Positions 31,979 to 44,900 of a DNA stretch of 64,000 nt are shown piece by piece. The notes beneath the pieces are model-generated. The model did no database searches. It was not told where the DNA came from and saw only the letters and a list, made by a program, of their open reading frames with translations. The stretch lies in the NCBI GenBank assembly GCA_033032175.1, contig CM065312.1, positions 7,936,001-8,000,000 of the forward strand, written 5' to 3'. A program made the translations under genes and the position numbers. Origin of the DNA: Saturnia japonica. Taxonomy: Eukaryota > Arthropoda > Insecta > Lepidoptera > Saturniidae. The stretch's first letter is position 1. Each line of letters begins with the position of its first letter.

Positions 31979-32723
31979 TATAATAAATAAGTATATCCCA
32001 AATTATGAGAGACGATCAACGGCACACTGAATTTTCCAGTTATTCAAGATAAACCAATTAATCTATTACTTTATTGAATTTTGTTCTGAATTTTTTTGTC
32101 ACACATAATGTTATGAGCACCACTAGCCCATTTATTATTTAAAGTAGTTTCTCAACATGTTATGGTGGATCTGGCATAAAACATTCACGGCCTACGATTC
32201 CCAAAGATAAAATTGGCTATAAATTTTCAACTTGAGAATCATAGATTGCCAGGTGAACATTAAAAAAATACCCTCCCTTCATGCTCTGGTGTTAGCATCA
32301 GGTTCTACGCTAGAAAAGAATCCGCAGACATAGCTTACAGATTTTCTACTAGCTGGTCAGGCAGACGTTGTTCTCGCTTTTCTTAGTAATGGTCTGATAA
32401 AACGCCAACTATCGGATTTTAACTTAGCTATGAACCATCGTCTCAATAAAACAAATATATTATGTAAGCATTGTTATGTTTGTCACACACGTCTAGTCCG
32501 CACGGCAAGCTGATAAGACCATAGATTAATATGAATATACGAAAAGATGGATAAGACTGACGACTGACCTACGAGTAGAGCGTACAATTCAATACACAAT
32601 AATACATCACACCCCCTCACTAAATATAAGATACCCATATGGCTTATATAATAATAATGCTCTAAATATAATAACTTTTACAAGACTATATATTAAGGAA
32701 TTACAAAATTTTAACTTAACAAT
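31979..32723. other. AT-rich, nothing recognised
   Basis: No open frame over 60 codons and no recognisable repeat. 32390-32590 shares a few words with 40000-40200 (AACCATCGTCTCAA.AAAA and GTCCGCAC), so both may be parts of one dispersed repeat. Confidence 0.45.
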
Positions 32724-33261
32724 AATACCTACCAATATACTAAATGTGAAAGTTTGTATGTTTGTTACTCCATCACTCAAAAATGGCTTAAGGATTTAGA
32801 TGAAATTTATCACACAGATATTATATGACCTGCAGTAACACATAGGGTACTTTATATCCCGGTACAGTTATAGCTTAACCAGTGATATCCTACAAATATA
32901 ATAAATGTGAAAGTATGTATGGTTGTTACTCAATCACGCAAAGACGACTGGACGAATTTGAATGAAATTTAGCACACATATAGTCTATAATCTGGAACAA
33001 CACATAGAGTACTTGTCATCCTGGTAAAATCATAACATAACTACTGTTATCCTACAAATATAATACCCAACTATGATTTTTTTGCTTTATCGTGTTTGAA
33101 ATCAGCTGTTGCATATGCAGTAATATAGAGGGGTGGTAGGGATCGCGGCCACCATACACATAGTGACAAACCCATCTATGATTTTCTTTTGGTTTGTTGT
33201 ATTTCGTAATCAGTCTATGTATATCCAATATTACGCAGACGAAGACGCGGATACCAGCTAG
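32724..33261 (+). mobile_element. Helitron-like repeat
   Basis: Begins near 32724 in a diverged TACTAATAT-type start, contains two units of the GTTACTC..CACGCAAA repeat, then the minisatellite phrase, and ends GATACCAGCTAG at 33261 before T. Confidence 0.55.
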
Positions 33262-33722
33262 TTTTTTATAAATGTATTTTTTATGAATTAATAACCTAAC
33301 TAAACTTTTTTCCAACACCTCATTATTAGGTAATACTAGATATACATTGTTTCCTTATGAATGTATAATAGAATATAAAATAATTAACATAAAAATGGCT
33401 TTGACGTCATACACTGTAAAGATAAAACATGTTTTTAAATTAACAACTCTACTTAGAATTAACTATTTAAATTTAGGTATTACTTCTCAGGCGATTACAA
33501 TTTTGAGTGGTAGCTAACTAGACTTACATTAAAAAATACCCTAAAACCATGATTTCAAAAGCTCTGACACATTATAGGAATTCGAACTTCCATCGAGTGT
33601 ACATTTATAAAAATTATAATATTAATAACGTTTTCTCGTCAGTGGTTCGAAGGTTTTAGGATTTAAATATATTCGTATTTCAGTCACTAAGAAAATTGGA
33701 AAATAATACATATCATATTATA

Positions 33723-35023
33723 CAGGTGGGCCAGAAAGGCGTACGATTTTAAAAACACTCTTGCGTTTCAATCTTATGAGCGGGGGCTGCGCGCGTGAAG
33801 GGGATGAGAAGCTCGGTTTTTGGAAATTTTATTGCGATGGATCGCTTCACCGGAGTGCAGCGTGCATTCAACGTTAAAGATTATTATAAAAATGGCTATT
33901 CGTGCGCTATTTTTCGACGTTTATTTCAGCGTGAGTTTAGATTACATGACGTAAATCAGTGTCCGAAGGAAAGTGCGATTCGATCGTGGGTCAGAAAGTT
34001 CGAAGCCACTCTCAAACAGAAGCCTGCGGGACGTCCAAGGTCAACAAGAACGAAAGACACAATTGAACAAGTTAGAGCTTGAGTTCAACGTAATCTTGGT
34101 CTATCGACTCGCAAGCGATCAGCTGAATTTGTGGTGTCCAGAATATCTTTGCGTCGGATTTTGTTGAAAGATTTGAATTTGCACCCGTATAAAATTCATT
34201 TTGTGCAGGAATTACTGCTAAATGACCCAATTTTACGACGAGCTTTTGTTAAAACAATGTTGGAACGCTTTCAGAGTTTCAACAATATTCTGCTCTCCGA
34301 CGAAACCCATTTTCACTTAAATGGGCGTGTCAATATACAGAATTGCCGTTACTGGGCTGCAGAGAACCCACGTACAAAACACCAAAAGCCTCTGCATTCA
34401 CCGAAAGTAACCGTTTGGGAGGCCATATCAGCACACGGAATTATTGGACCCTATTTCTTTGAAAATCAACAAAGGCAATCTGTCACGGTGTCTATATTCC
34501 GACCGCTATATAGCCATGTTAAGGGATTTTTTCTTTCCGCAACTACAACAATTTGAAGCCTATAATCGTGTGACGTGGTTTCAACAAGATGGTGCGACGT
34601 GCCATATATCTAATGCTTCGTTGGCGGCCGTAAACGAGATGTATGCTGGAAAACTGATATCGCGCCGAGGTGACATTGCATGGCCTCCTAGAAGTCCGGA
34701 TCTAACGCCACTGGACTTTTTCATAAGGGGATACCTGAAAAGTGGAGTTTACTCTAATAACCCAGCCACGATTAATCAGTTGAAGATAAATATCCGAGAA
34801 GAAATGGCAGCTATTCCTGGCGCAATGTGTCAGCAAGTTTTTACCAATTTGAGGTTCAGATTCGAGGAATGTTTGCAACGGGATTGTGCAAACCTGAATA
34901 TGTAATTTTTAAGAAATAAATTTCCCAGATGTCTATTTTCATTGAAATAAAGATGTGTATGTGTATTGTATTAAGTTTTTTTTATTATTTTTTAAAATTC
35001 GCAAATCTCTCTGGCCCAGCCTG
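33723..35023 (+). mobile_element. DD41D mariner-like transposon, complete ends
   Basis: 1301 bp between TA dinucleotides (33721-33722 and 35024-35025). Its inverted termini are CAGGTGGGCCAGAAAGGCG at the left and, reading inward from the right, CAGGCTGGGCCAGAGAGATT. The transposase fills the interior on the + strand. Confidence 0.88.
33837..34905 (+). pseudogene. DD41D mariner-like transposase, one stop and one frameshift
   Basis: Starts M-D-R-F-T-G-V-Q-R-A-F (33837). The helix-turn-helix region is followed by G-R-P-R-S-T-R at about residue 70. TGA at 34080-34082 interrupts, but the same frame goes on. A frame change falls at about 34487-34500. Catalytic Asp 1 is in L-L-S-D-E-T-H-F-H-L-N-G, Asp 2 in W-F-Q-Q-D-G-A-T-C-H, Asp 3 in P-D-L-T-P-L-D-F-F. 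There are 41 residues between Asp 2 and Asp 3, which puts it in the DD41D lineage of the Tc1/mariner superfamily, not DD34D. All three Asp are present. The protein cuts and rejoins its own ends at TA in other members. Confidence 0.85.
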
Positions 35024-35025
35024 TA

Positions 35026-36063
35026 TATGGCAAGATTGGCTACTACTGAAACATTGTAGTCTGTGCTAATAATAATAATTTTTCAAAGAGATTTAGTTGT
35101 TTATAATAGGTGTCGCTTGAGTCATTTATTTCAAACACAATTAAAACGAAGTGTTGGAAAAGCTACAAAGCAGTTACCGGCTGTAAATAATGCACATTGA
35201 GCTAAAGAGTGAGATAAACGGGTACTTTCGGAGACGAGACATACTTATGTAGTGTTTAAATCTATACCTATAATAAAAGAGTAAAGAGTCGAAATCTGTA
35301 TCTACATTGAAGATATTTGAGAAAAAATAACCCGGGGTGTTTAGAATCATGGAAAGAAAACATTTCGATAACTTTTCAATTTTCTGGTTGTCTCTCGGTT
35401 GTTTGATCGGCAATCACGAAAAATCTACTGGACCGAATTTAATGGAATTTGGTATTATCGCAGTTTATAGTATGAAGTTACATTTACACACACGTATTTT
35501 GCACATATGAACAAGATACAAATGTAACGTCTATAAATTGCGTTCAGAATATGTACGTCTATAAATAAAACTCGCAGAGGACGTGCTCATCAAAAACGCC
35601 CATCGTCTGCTCATTCGAAAAACGTCGTGTACATATGCTCTAATACCGGTCAAATACTGTAAGGTGAGATTGAGGTGAAGGGAAGCTTTTATTTATTTGC
35701 TGTTTTTTATACACGAAAAATACCACGCGGGCGAAGTCGCGGGCGCAGATAGTGTATAATATACCTTACTAAGCACAATACTTAAGTTTAACATATAATA
35801 ATTGTTGAGTTTTTTCTTCGCTAAGATATTAACGATTTAAAAAGTTTGATTTTGTATTTCTGTACAAAATGATCTTAAAAAAATCTTTATCGTTTCTTAT
35901 TAAAATACAGAACTTAAAATAACACAGTGGTGTGGAAATGCCTCGTCCTCAGGGAAGGAAATCACAAGAAACATGATCTGTTTTCTTTTAACTAGTCTAA
36001 AAATATGTACAATTACACAGCTTGATTACACCAGTGTAAGACGTATTGATATTGAAAATATTG

Positions 36064-36101
<38 letters not shown>

Positions 36102-36700
36102 ATACATTTAAGAATCACAAGAACATATTTTAAGTCGTTTATCTGAGTATGCTTCGTTTTAACGTCTGTCGCATTCAAATTAGCAAATGGACGCCAATAT
36201 TTAAAACTTTTTTGACGAATAGATTGACTGTGAACGTATACATCTTGCGACAAACTAATTCGAGTATGTACTTACTGACGTAATAGTAATAAATCATTAA
36301 TTAAAATAACTCCAAGGTTCATGATAATTATATCATTTAAAAAATTATAATTTGTTACGTTACTCTATAAAATAATAATTACTCGGAAAGAATAAGCCAA
36401 ATTATAATGATAAAAAACTACATAGTTGTGCCCTTGGTTGTTATCTAAAACATATTATATTATATATACATATACATAATATAGCACCACATAGAAAAAA
36501 ATAATTACAATAAATAAAAAAATACTATTTTCTACTTTGAATACTAAATAATTAGTTTAAAAATAATATTTATAAAATAATGTTTTTGAAATATAATTTC
36601 TAGTAATTAACTGGGTATATTAAAAAAACTTTTGATGATCTACTGAAGGAAATAGAATGCATGTATGTTAATTAATTATCTTTTAGTCTATTGTCCGTGT
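35026..36700. other. AT-rich intergenic with a Helitron-like end and a TA microsatellite
   Basis: 35385-35752 has a Helitron-like repeat body and a 3' end, GCGGGCGAAGTCGCGGGC then AGATAG, where CTAG has decayed. No gene recognised. Confidence 0.5.
36068..36099. repeat. (TA)n microsatellite
   Basis: About 16 uninterrupted AT dinucleotides. Confidence 0.95.
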
Positions 36701-38220
36701 GTGTGCCGTGCCAGCGTAGTATAACACCATCCAACCTCATCCCGTGGGTGTCGTAAAAGGCGACTAAGGAATTATTCTAAGAACGGGCAGTAGCGTCCTT
36801 CGACTATTTATTCACGTCCATATTGCGATTATGGCAAAACCCCCCAATTCTGGAAGTATAAACGAAACCTAGACTCCTAGTCCCTGGCTGCCCCACCCCC
36901 CCATTCCTGGCTCCGGTAGCGGTCATGATAACGGCGGAGCAGGGGGTGCTATAGTTAATCTCCAGCACAGATCCGGCTACCATAATCGACGAACACCGGC
37001 CCTGGTAATCTACAATACGCGTAAACTGCGAACTTCCGCGAAGATCGTCGAAATCGAGGAGGAATCGAGCAAGTTACAGTAGGATATCATAGGTATATCA
37101 GAAGTCCCAAAAGAGACCCGTCACGTCCACCCTCTCTAGCGGTAACCCAAGCCTAGGTCCGTTCCTCGGTGTGAAACCCTTGGGTCAGGCAACCGCCCGC
37201 GCGATACAAGTGACACTGTACGTGCATCACTTAGCTACCTACATACAACACTACACACGTATGAACATACACACGTGCACACCACACAGGTACATAGGTT
37301 CTGTGAGGGACCTTTTTTTTTCTTTTTTTTTTTACGCTAGTTAGTTAGCGCTAGTTAGTGTAGAAACATTCCGATTATTGAATACACATACGCACGGTTC
37401 CTTCCTTCCTCCCAGGAGGAAGGGAACGTGCCTATGTGTATATTTAGTTAGCTCGAATCGTAGGTGTAGGGATTCGATTAGATCGCGACCCATTTGCGAA
37501 CGCGACGACCGCCCGAGCCGAGGTCCGGCCACTTTGGCACCCTCGTGCGAGTCGTCCACAAAACTTTCGCGGCTGAGTGCCCTCTGCGCTCGCCCCCAAG
37601 TCCGGTGAAGCTGTAAAAGCCGCAGCGGCTTTAGGGCCCCTAAGGCTAACAGTGTAGTCAGTTCAAAAAAAAAAAAAAAAAAAAAAAAGTCCCAAAAGAG
37701 GGGAGGATACGATAAACTTTAAATCCGGAAACTTGATCTATTTGTGAAGGGCAACTAGCATTCCCAAGGAGATGTCGGGTTTATCTTCTGTCCATAAGCC
37801 CCTTGTGAAAAACGTGGTGAATATCGAGAGTGTGTAGAATAGGGTAGCCTTATACTCAGAATAACCAAACAGTATTCGTTGAAGGTCATTCAGGTATTAT
37901 GCTCCGACTTTGGCGACTCTGAAAATGAAGTGGAGGTCATGTATAAGGACATTTTGAAAGCCATGCATAGTTCCAAAACTCACTTCACGGTTGTCATGGG
38001 GAACTTTAATGCAAAATTAGGCAGAAGAAACGGTGAAAAGTTGCGAGTGGGGCAATTTAGAGTGGGAAGTTGGAATCATCGGGGTCGATTACTGGCCGGC
38101 TTCATGGAGAAGGAAGGACTCCGCATAATGAAGTGGACCTAAATGAGACCTGGTGGTGTGACATAGAAGTTGGCAGTCACGGGACGCCCGATAGATGTAA
38201 AACATCTTAGTGAATAATAA
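36700..38220 (+). mobile_element. RTE-like LINE, 5' region and endonuclease relic, split by a LINE insertion
   Basis: Left part 36700-37115: an untranslated-like block with CATCCCGTGGGTGTCGTAAA, then a frame with L-V-I-Y-N-T-R-K-L-R-T and D-I-I-G-I-S-E-V, the start of an apurinic-type endonuclease. After the inserted 3' end (37116-37687), it resumes at 37701 and reads I-Q-V-L-C-S-D-F-G-D-S-E-N-E-V-E and V-V-M-G-N-F-N-A-K-L-G at 37879-38142. There M-G-D-F-N-A-K is the family form, so the catalytic Asp is Asn here. Stops are frequent. It ends near 38220 in an A-rich tail and carries no reverse transcriptase. Confidence 0.75.
37116..37687 (+). mobile_element. Jockey-like LINE 3' UTR insertion with target-site duplication
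   Basis: Begins ACCCGTCACGTCC, 40 bp before the ORF stop of the LINE, and runs through the 3' UTR to a 24-base A tail. It is flanked by AGTCCCAAAAGAG at 37103-37115 and 37688-37700, a perfect 13-bp duplication, so it entered by target-primed reverse transcription with strong 5' truncation. The host is the RTE-like relic. Confidence 0.93.
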
Positions 38221-39292
38221 AAAAAAGTTTCTGTGTATGTCAGCTCAGACGCACGATTGAAATTTACTTCTTAAGTACGTTTATCTTTGAATATGTAATA
38301 GGCAAAGAGGTGATTGATTGACTTACTGACTGTACCTGTACCTGATAAATAAATACACCGGGTGATCCAGAAACACGCCAAACCAAAAGAAAGCCAGTGT
38401 GAAGATGATTTTTATTACTATGTGTATGGTGGTTGCGATCGCCACTAACCGCTTTTAATCTATCTATGTTTTTACATGAAATTTTGACATGATCCACACC
38501 GCCAACATTGGGTCCAAAAACCGGTCTGACCCGCCGCACTGGATTTTATACATCAAAAATATATTTATGTGTAAATAATTACCAGGAACTCATTAATAAG
38601 TCATCATGTATAGTATTCAAAATGTAGACTATGTTAATTAATTTTTTTTAAACATTACAGAACAAGTGCCCCAACAATAATATTCCATTTCGAAGACGCC
38701 GAAACGTTAACGAATATAAACTTTCAAATTGGACAAAAAAAAGACATATGCTAAGTACCTAAAAAAATGTTAATTAAAATACTGAAAATGTTAACCAATA
38801 ACCATAATTACATGACGAGAAAAACTACAATAACAATAACAATTTTGCATTTTTTTAACAATTTTGGAATTTAAATATCATTATGTTTTTTGGCCTCTCT
38901 TGCATATGTATGTGTATGTATAAAGATTATGAATAAAAATGCTACAATAACATTGGTTTAGTTTTTATGTAGGTGGGTACCTAAAAAGTTGACTTCGGCT
39001 TATTATCGCTACAATGATTTTACATGGTTCAGAATTTTAAGATAATAAATATTTATAAATTAATAAAATATGAATTTGTTTTATATTTTAAACTTCAATT
39101 TTTTCATCTCTAGCACCATTTTCTTTTCTTAGTAATTAATATCTATAATGAATATTTTTCAAATAACGTGATCTAGGTGGTTAGAATGAAGTCTATTAAT
39201 GTATATACTTCTATAATAATTATTTAGAACCACTGTAGTAATTAACTTTTGTTCCTTTATCCCGATGGTAGACTATGAAAATACAGTGATTA
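38221..39292. other. AT-rich, no gene recognised
   Basis: 38351-38375 (TACACCGGGTGATCCAGAAAC) resembles the termini of DD41D-type elements (TACAGGTGGGCCAGAAAGG), and 38415-38450 matches the minisatellite phrase. No transposase is present; a small derivative element is possible. Confidence 0.4.
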
Positions 39293-39410
39293 GGGCATGG
39301 CAGTGTGCCCCCCAAGTCGATTACGGCCATACCATTATTTTCTCGAAGCGACTCACGGCACTTTTGACCCTACTGTAACTTCATTGTGTATAAAGCAAGA
39401 AGTTTGAATT
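39293..39410 (+). repeat. arm of a dispersed inverted pair (partner at 42612-42722)
   Basis: CTCGAAGCGACTCACGGCAC at 39354 occurs as its reverse complement at 42672. Flanking bases (TATAAAGCAAGAAGTTTGAA) agree too, over about 115 bp at perhaps 85% identity. Confidence 0.75.
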
Positions 39411-39689
39411 TCTGACATCAAGAGTAAATACTATAACTGGCTATATTGCACATATAACTAATAATTATACCCTATAAGTAACGAATTATCGCTAGTCAAA
39501 GTTCTTCAATTTTGTCACTGACATACTCACCGATCATCAAAAATCTAAGGTACTTCTAGCAGTCTTACAAAATTCAAATTTTAGTTGGCAATTAGCCTGT
39601 AAACGAAGAAAAAATGAAAAGTCCCGATTTTCGTAGATCTGACCCTGACGTGAAACCTAAGTGTTAGAGATATTGAAATACCGCCTTAG

Positions 39690-39865
39690 CAAAATTATTT
39701 GCCCCCGCAATAAACGACATAATTACCGATCCTGCGCTGCTTGCATCCATCGAGTTCCCGCAACCTTCACCAAGTTAACGGTCCACCTTGTACTGAGGCT
39801 ACTCATGATACGTTTTTCGGAGTGCGGTCGCCACCCTAGAACCTACGAGCACTGTGAAGCACAGC
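39690..39865 (-). pseudogene. RTE-like LINE C-terminus relic
   Basis: On the - strand, W-R-P-H-S-E-K-R, then T-R-W-T-V-N-L-V-K-V-A-G-T-R-W-M-Q-A-A-Q-D-R then a stop. It aligns with W-R-P-R-T-G-K-R...K-V-A-G-S-R-W-V-Q-A-A-Q-D-R in the RTE end at 53110-53230, so it is the same part of a related element. Confidence 0.75.
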
Positions 39866-40204
39866 CACTTAAGTCTAGCAATTCTTAGAGTTATATCGAT
39901 TCTTTTTCTGTGGATCTCCTCAGTTTTGATTAGGTCACAAAAATGTATACCGGCAGACATTGTTCAGCTCTTTGCGATAGTTAATAGCTAGACCACAGTG
40001 TCATTTATCGAATCCTATCATATCTATAAACCATCGTCTCAACAAAATAAAATATATTATGTGAATATAAGCTCAATCAGTCAATACGTCAGATGTTATA
40101 GAATCACTAATAGACGCACACAAGATCTATATTACTATGTCTGTAGCCATGTCCGCACAAGTAATAATTTTTCTAAATTTTTCGATGGACATATCATATA
40201 AAGA

Positions 40205-41650
40205 AAACTGATCACGAATATAGCTTTAAAATTTTGTTTATCTGTCTGTCTGAATGTCTGTTTGTATATCCGGATTTAACTCAAAAATGACTCGACTAAT
40301 TCTTATGAAGTTTTGTATACGGAAAGATTATCTGATTGCTTAATAGGTAGGCTATAAGAATTTTTAATAATACTTTTAGTAATCATAAAAAAAAAATTGT
40401 ACACGGGAAGTACAAGTTATTCTATAAATCATTGATGGGTTATAAAGATTTCTAATATTACTTTTAAAGATTTTCGAAAAATTAATTTTGTACACCGGAA
40501 ACATGAAAGGCTATAGTAATCGTCAATAATACATCTAGGAATTCCAGTTGCAATATTCCGGCTCCATTTTCAGACACTCGTCATCATGTGTAATAGAAAG
40601 TATTCATGGTAACAAAATAAATGAGACCAAATTCGAATATTGTACCACTTGCCATCAAGAAGTTCTAGTCCGTAATCCCGATTTCATCATCAGATCAGCT
40701 CTATAGTACCATAATATTGCATTGCCATGAAACTTACATACACAAGCAAAATTTTATCATAACTAGATCCCAGAAAGTAGTTGAAAAATTGTTTGAAAAT
40801 TTTGATGTTACATTCATACATACAAACGTTGTAAGTTAAATGAAAGCATGTAAAAAATATGTGTTTGTACATATATATGTCCTGATTTAACTTAAAAATA
40901 TAGATCGCGACCTATTTGCGAACGCGACGACCGCCCGAGCCGAGGTCCGGCCACTTTGGCACCCTCGTGCGAGTCGTCCACAAAACTTTCGCGGCTGAGT
41001 GCCCTCTGCGCTCGCCCCCAAGTCCGGTGAAGCTGTAAAAGCCGCAGCGGCTTTAGGGCCCCTAAGGCTAACAGTGTAGTCAGTTCTAAAAAAAAAAAAA
41101 AAAAAAAAAAACTTAAAAATAGCTTCACCGATTTTTTATGAATTTTTATACGTGGGAAGTTTATGTCATTTTTCAATGGATATGGTATAGGGATTAGCAA
41201 TATTACTCTAAAGAAATTGTAAATAAGCTAAATTATTAAAAAGGAACAAAAAACACTTGACAATAAAATATATTTTATTATTTATGTTTTTTATTTGATT
41301 CTCAGACGTCTTACTTAAATATTATATAGCCTATGTCACTCCAACAATCAAGACGAATCTATCGACACCTCGTATGCTAAAATCCACCAAGCTGTTTAGA
41401 CCACATAGCGTGCCAAAGAAATATACATACATACATACGCTTGAGAAATATAACCCTCCTTTACTGTAGTCGGGTAAAAATAATTATTAATTCCTAACCG
41501 ATTTCGATGAAATTCTGTACACGGAAAGTATATAATAATTCCTAAATTGATGGGGTAGAAGAGTTGTCAATAATAATTATGAGTAAATATAAAGATAAGT
41601 CGAAATCAATTACACGTAAAAATACGTGCGGATCCAGGAAGCAACGCTAG
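40205..41650. repeat. dispersed AT-rich repeats, Helitron-like 3' end
   Basis: Units of the form TGAATTTTTATACGTGGGAAG, TATAGG, then ATT..CAATAAT occur at about 40300, 40440, 41150 and 41520, and also at 16860 and 56760-56935. The last unit ends GGAAGCAACGCTAG at 41650 before T. A LINE 3' end interrupts the array at 40901-41110. Confidence 0.55.
40901..41110 (+). mobile_element. Jockey-like LINE 3' end insertion (about 210 bp) with target-site duplication
   Basis: Contains only the last ~190 bases of the 3' UTR (from GATCGCGACCTATTTGCG) and an A tail. It is flanked by ACTTAAAAATA at 40890-40900 and 41111-41121, an 11-bp duplication. Confidence 0.92.
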
Positions 41651-41806
41651 TTCATTTTTATATTATTTTATAATGATGTTTACTACCTATCTTTGATCTA
41701 AAGTTTTATTATTATTATTTCATATCATAAAAAAGAACACGTGTAAAAAATCTGAGTGGCCTTAGAACTCTTCCTCGCTTGAGTTCAGACGTATAAGTTG
41801 TTCTTG

Positions 41807-41814
41807 TATATAAG
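41807..41814 (+). promoter_or_regulatory. TATA box of gene C
   Basis: TATATAAG lies 65 bp upstream of the start codon of gene C, the same distance as in gene B. Confidence 0.6.
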
Positions 41815-41871
41815 GAATACGAGTAACAAGAGCATTATTGTTATTACAATCGTGACAACAAGTGTAACAAA

Positions 41872-41932
41872 ATGTTTATTAGAACATTTGTAGTAGCGTG
41901 CTTAATCTTAGCGTTGTCTGAAGCAGCTTTTG
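41872..41932 (+). CDS. gene C exon 1 (signal peptide)
   Basis: ATG in AACAAAATGTTT; leader ending E-A-A-F-G with donor G|GTAAGT at 41933, phase 1. Confidence 0.82.
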
Positions 41933-44900
41933 GTAAGTTATTGATTATCATATATAGGTTTTACTTTATAAATATTTTGTTGTCTCTTATATTTTATAAT
42001 TAGAATATTGTATTTAGATGATTAGAGATACTCTATTTGTTGTCAATATCTCCATTGCAAAGCTAATTCCAAGAAAAACATGCTGTGAAAATGGACCATG
42101 TCTCAATTGAGATGGTCTGTCTATAAAAAGTAGTAAAATCACACAAACAACCAAGCTTAGGAGGTGGATATAAAAACGAGTAATTTTGGCTAAAATCTGG
42201 CCTATCTTTTACACATTAAATTCCATTCTTTAGAATCTATTTTGCCTAATTATATGATCCTAAAACATTTTAATTAATGACAAGACAATAAAGTTAACAT
42301 ATTCATATTACATGTTTTGGAACTGTATATGACTTGTGCCGTTGAAAATATTGCAGTAGTCATTATTACTATTACGTAGGTACTTCTATTTTCTTGAGCT
42401 TATGTTTATAGCACAACTGCTAAGTCCTATAAAATTCCACAACATTTAACAAGAATATGTTAACCTTATTATTTTCTTGTCATTATTTAAAATGTTTTAG
42501 GCTCATATAATTAGGCACAGTCGATTTTAAATAATGGAATTTAACATGTAGAATATAGATCTGATTTAACTAAAATTACACGATTTTTATATCTTCCTCC
42601 TATCTCTCTTGATCTTTAAAAATTCAAACTTCTTGCTTTATACAGAACAAAGTTACAGGGAGGTCAAAAGTGCCGTGAGTCGCTTCGAGAAAAGTATGGT
42701 ACGGCCGTACTCAACTTGGCGGGCGCACTGCTGTACCCCCTAATAATTTTGTTTTTGGTAAAAATATATGATATCATATTACCTAAACAAAATGACTAGA
42801 AAGCAGAATTTGTGTAACGTATTATTTCCATAACTCCTATGACATGATAGGACATGACAATTATATCCGACTCAATCGGGACAACAATACATCAGATGTA
42901 GTATCCTCTATAGTGGCACGCTTAGACGTGTCACGGTTTCGCATTCCTGGATTAGCCGGGGTATATATAGTAATCAAGCGGAGTGGTAGGGTAGACATAT
43001 GTACTAGATTGGGTGCCACCACCATGTACATAGGAAAAACACTTTTAGCTTGTTGCGTTACGGGATTCCCCAGTGTATATCCAGCTGCCAAGAGGATTGC
43101 AGGTCTACTTTAGAGCGATGGATTTTTTGTTTCTCGGTGGTCGTCTTTGTTTTTAGATTGTATTTTGCTTACCGTCAGGTAAAGTACCATCACCTTGCCC
43201 CGCTATAATAAAAAATAAAATAAAACCAAAGCTGCAGAAGTTTAGTTGATATTTTTGCGTTTTGATATCTTATTTAGCAATAAAATAACAAATAATAAGA
43301 ATAAACATGTTGTTATGAAAATCCTAGTGATTTCCAAAAGATGAAAATTAAATAGGGAGCTTAGTTTTAAGAAACAATTTTAGTAAAACAGGTCTAACAT
43401 TATGTTTTTGTTACAGTGGACACTATTACAAAATGTTCTATAAAAGATGAAGAATGTTTAAGAACTTCTTTTGGTGATAATTTTCGAAAAATTGGTGAAT
43501 CAGGAATTTCAGAGTTAAGTATTCCAATTTTTGATCCACTCAAATTGGAGAATCAAACCGTTACTGTAATTGACTTGCTTAACTTTCATCTAAAAGACGC
43601 GAAACTTAGTGGAATGAAAAATTGCAATACTGATAAATTTGCGTAAGTATTTCCTTCACCGTATGTTAAAGAAAATAAATAGCATAATTTATTTAACGAT
43701 AGTAATAAGCAAAGTAATAATTCGAATTTACAGTTTTTTATACCCATCAAATGACTGTTCTTCTTTTAATTGGATGATTGACTGCAGAATAAAATAATGC
43801 ATGCATTTAATGCTTAACTGCCTGGTCGAAACTATAGAAAATATTGTCAAGTTAAAACTTAAACATGATCACTAGTGTGTGAAACCTTTGCATTCTTCCT
43901 GGTAATTACCATTAATGTCCTCAGCGCAAAACAACTATAATAGATAGAGGATTTACTACAACGTTGACGTAGCTTATTTTAGAGAAACACATCTTCTAGA
44001 GGTTGCGTGTGGAACTTGGCGTTAGTGGATACACATTTTAATGGAAAGACAAATAGCAACTCGGCTTAGATGTTTAGGTTTCGCTATTAAAACAGGAAGC
44101 AGAACTTGAAAGAATAACCCATATATATTTATATATATCTCAGATTCAGTTACCTTAAAATTTCACTTGGTTAATGTTATCTTGGCTAAAGTTATAGGTG
44201 TATAGACCACACTAGACAAGAAAGGGAATATCAAGAACAAGTTCTTTAAAGAAGTAGCCTCGGATATTACAAATGTACACTTTTCTTAGGAGACTTGCTA
44301 GAATCAAACATACCACCTCGCCTGTATTCCCCGAAGAGTTAGGCAGAGGTGTAATGTACACCCACAGTTCGCAGAATATGTTTTTAGGTCCCATGTAATA
44401 AATAGGGGGCGAGCCTATTGCCATTAATCGGGTACGAAGCCAAACTAGAATCAAAGCTATGGTTTATTGTAATTTTAACAAGTAGCGGGATATACAATAT
44501 TTATATGCCACAGTTTTGGTAATTTGAATAGCAACAGGAAACTATTAGGTCGGGGAAAAAGTGTTTTCGCATAACGGAGGTATAAAACTTGTTATAAATT
44601 TTTTTTGGCTGTATTACTTGTATATGGATGGTTTTGGTAATATTAAAAAGGTTACATTAAAAATAAAATAAAAATAAAAAAGTTGTTTTCCCGCTATTTT
44701 TCATTTGTTTTTCTTTTTGTAAAAATGAGTGAATCTAATGAAGAATTCGATACATCTTAAAATATGAATACAAAAAAGACAAAAATGCAACACAAGCCGT
44801 GAAAAAAAATTGTGATATTTATGGACCTAATGCAGTGTCAATAAGAGTAGCACAAAGTTGGTTCAAACGTTTTCAGTCCAGAAATTTTGATGTTAAAGAT

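Noticed and set aside
42844..43113. 89-codon open frame in gene C intron 1
   Set aside because: No splice sites in phase with gene C, no family likeness, and it leads into a repeat-like tail.
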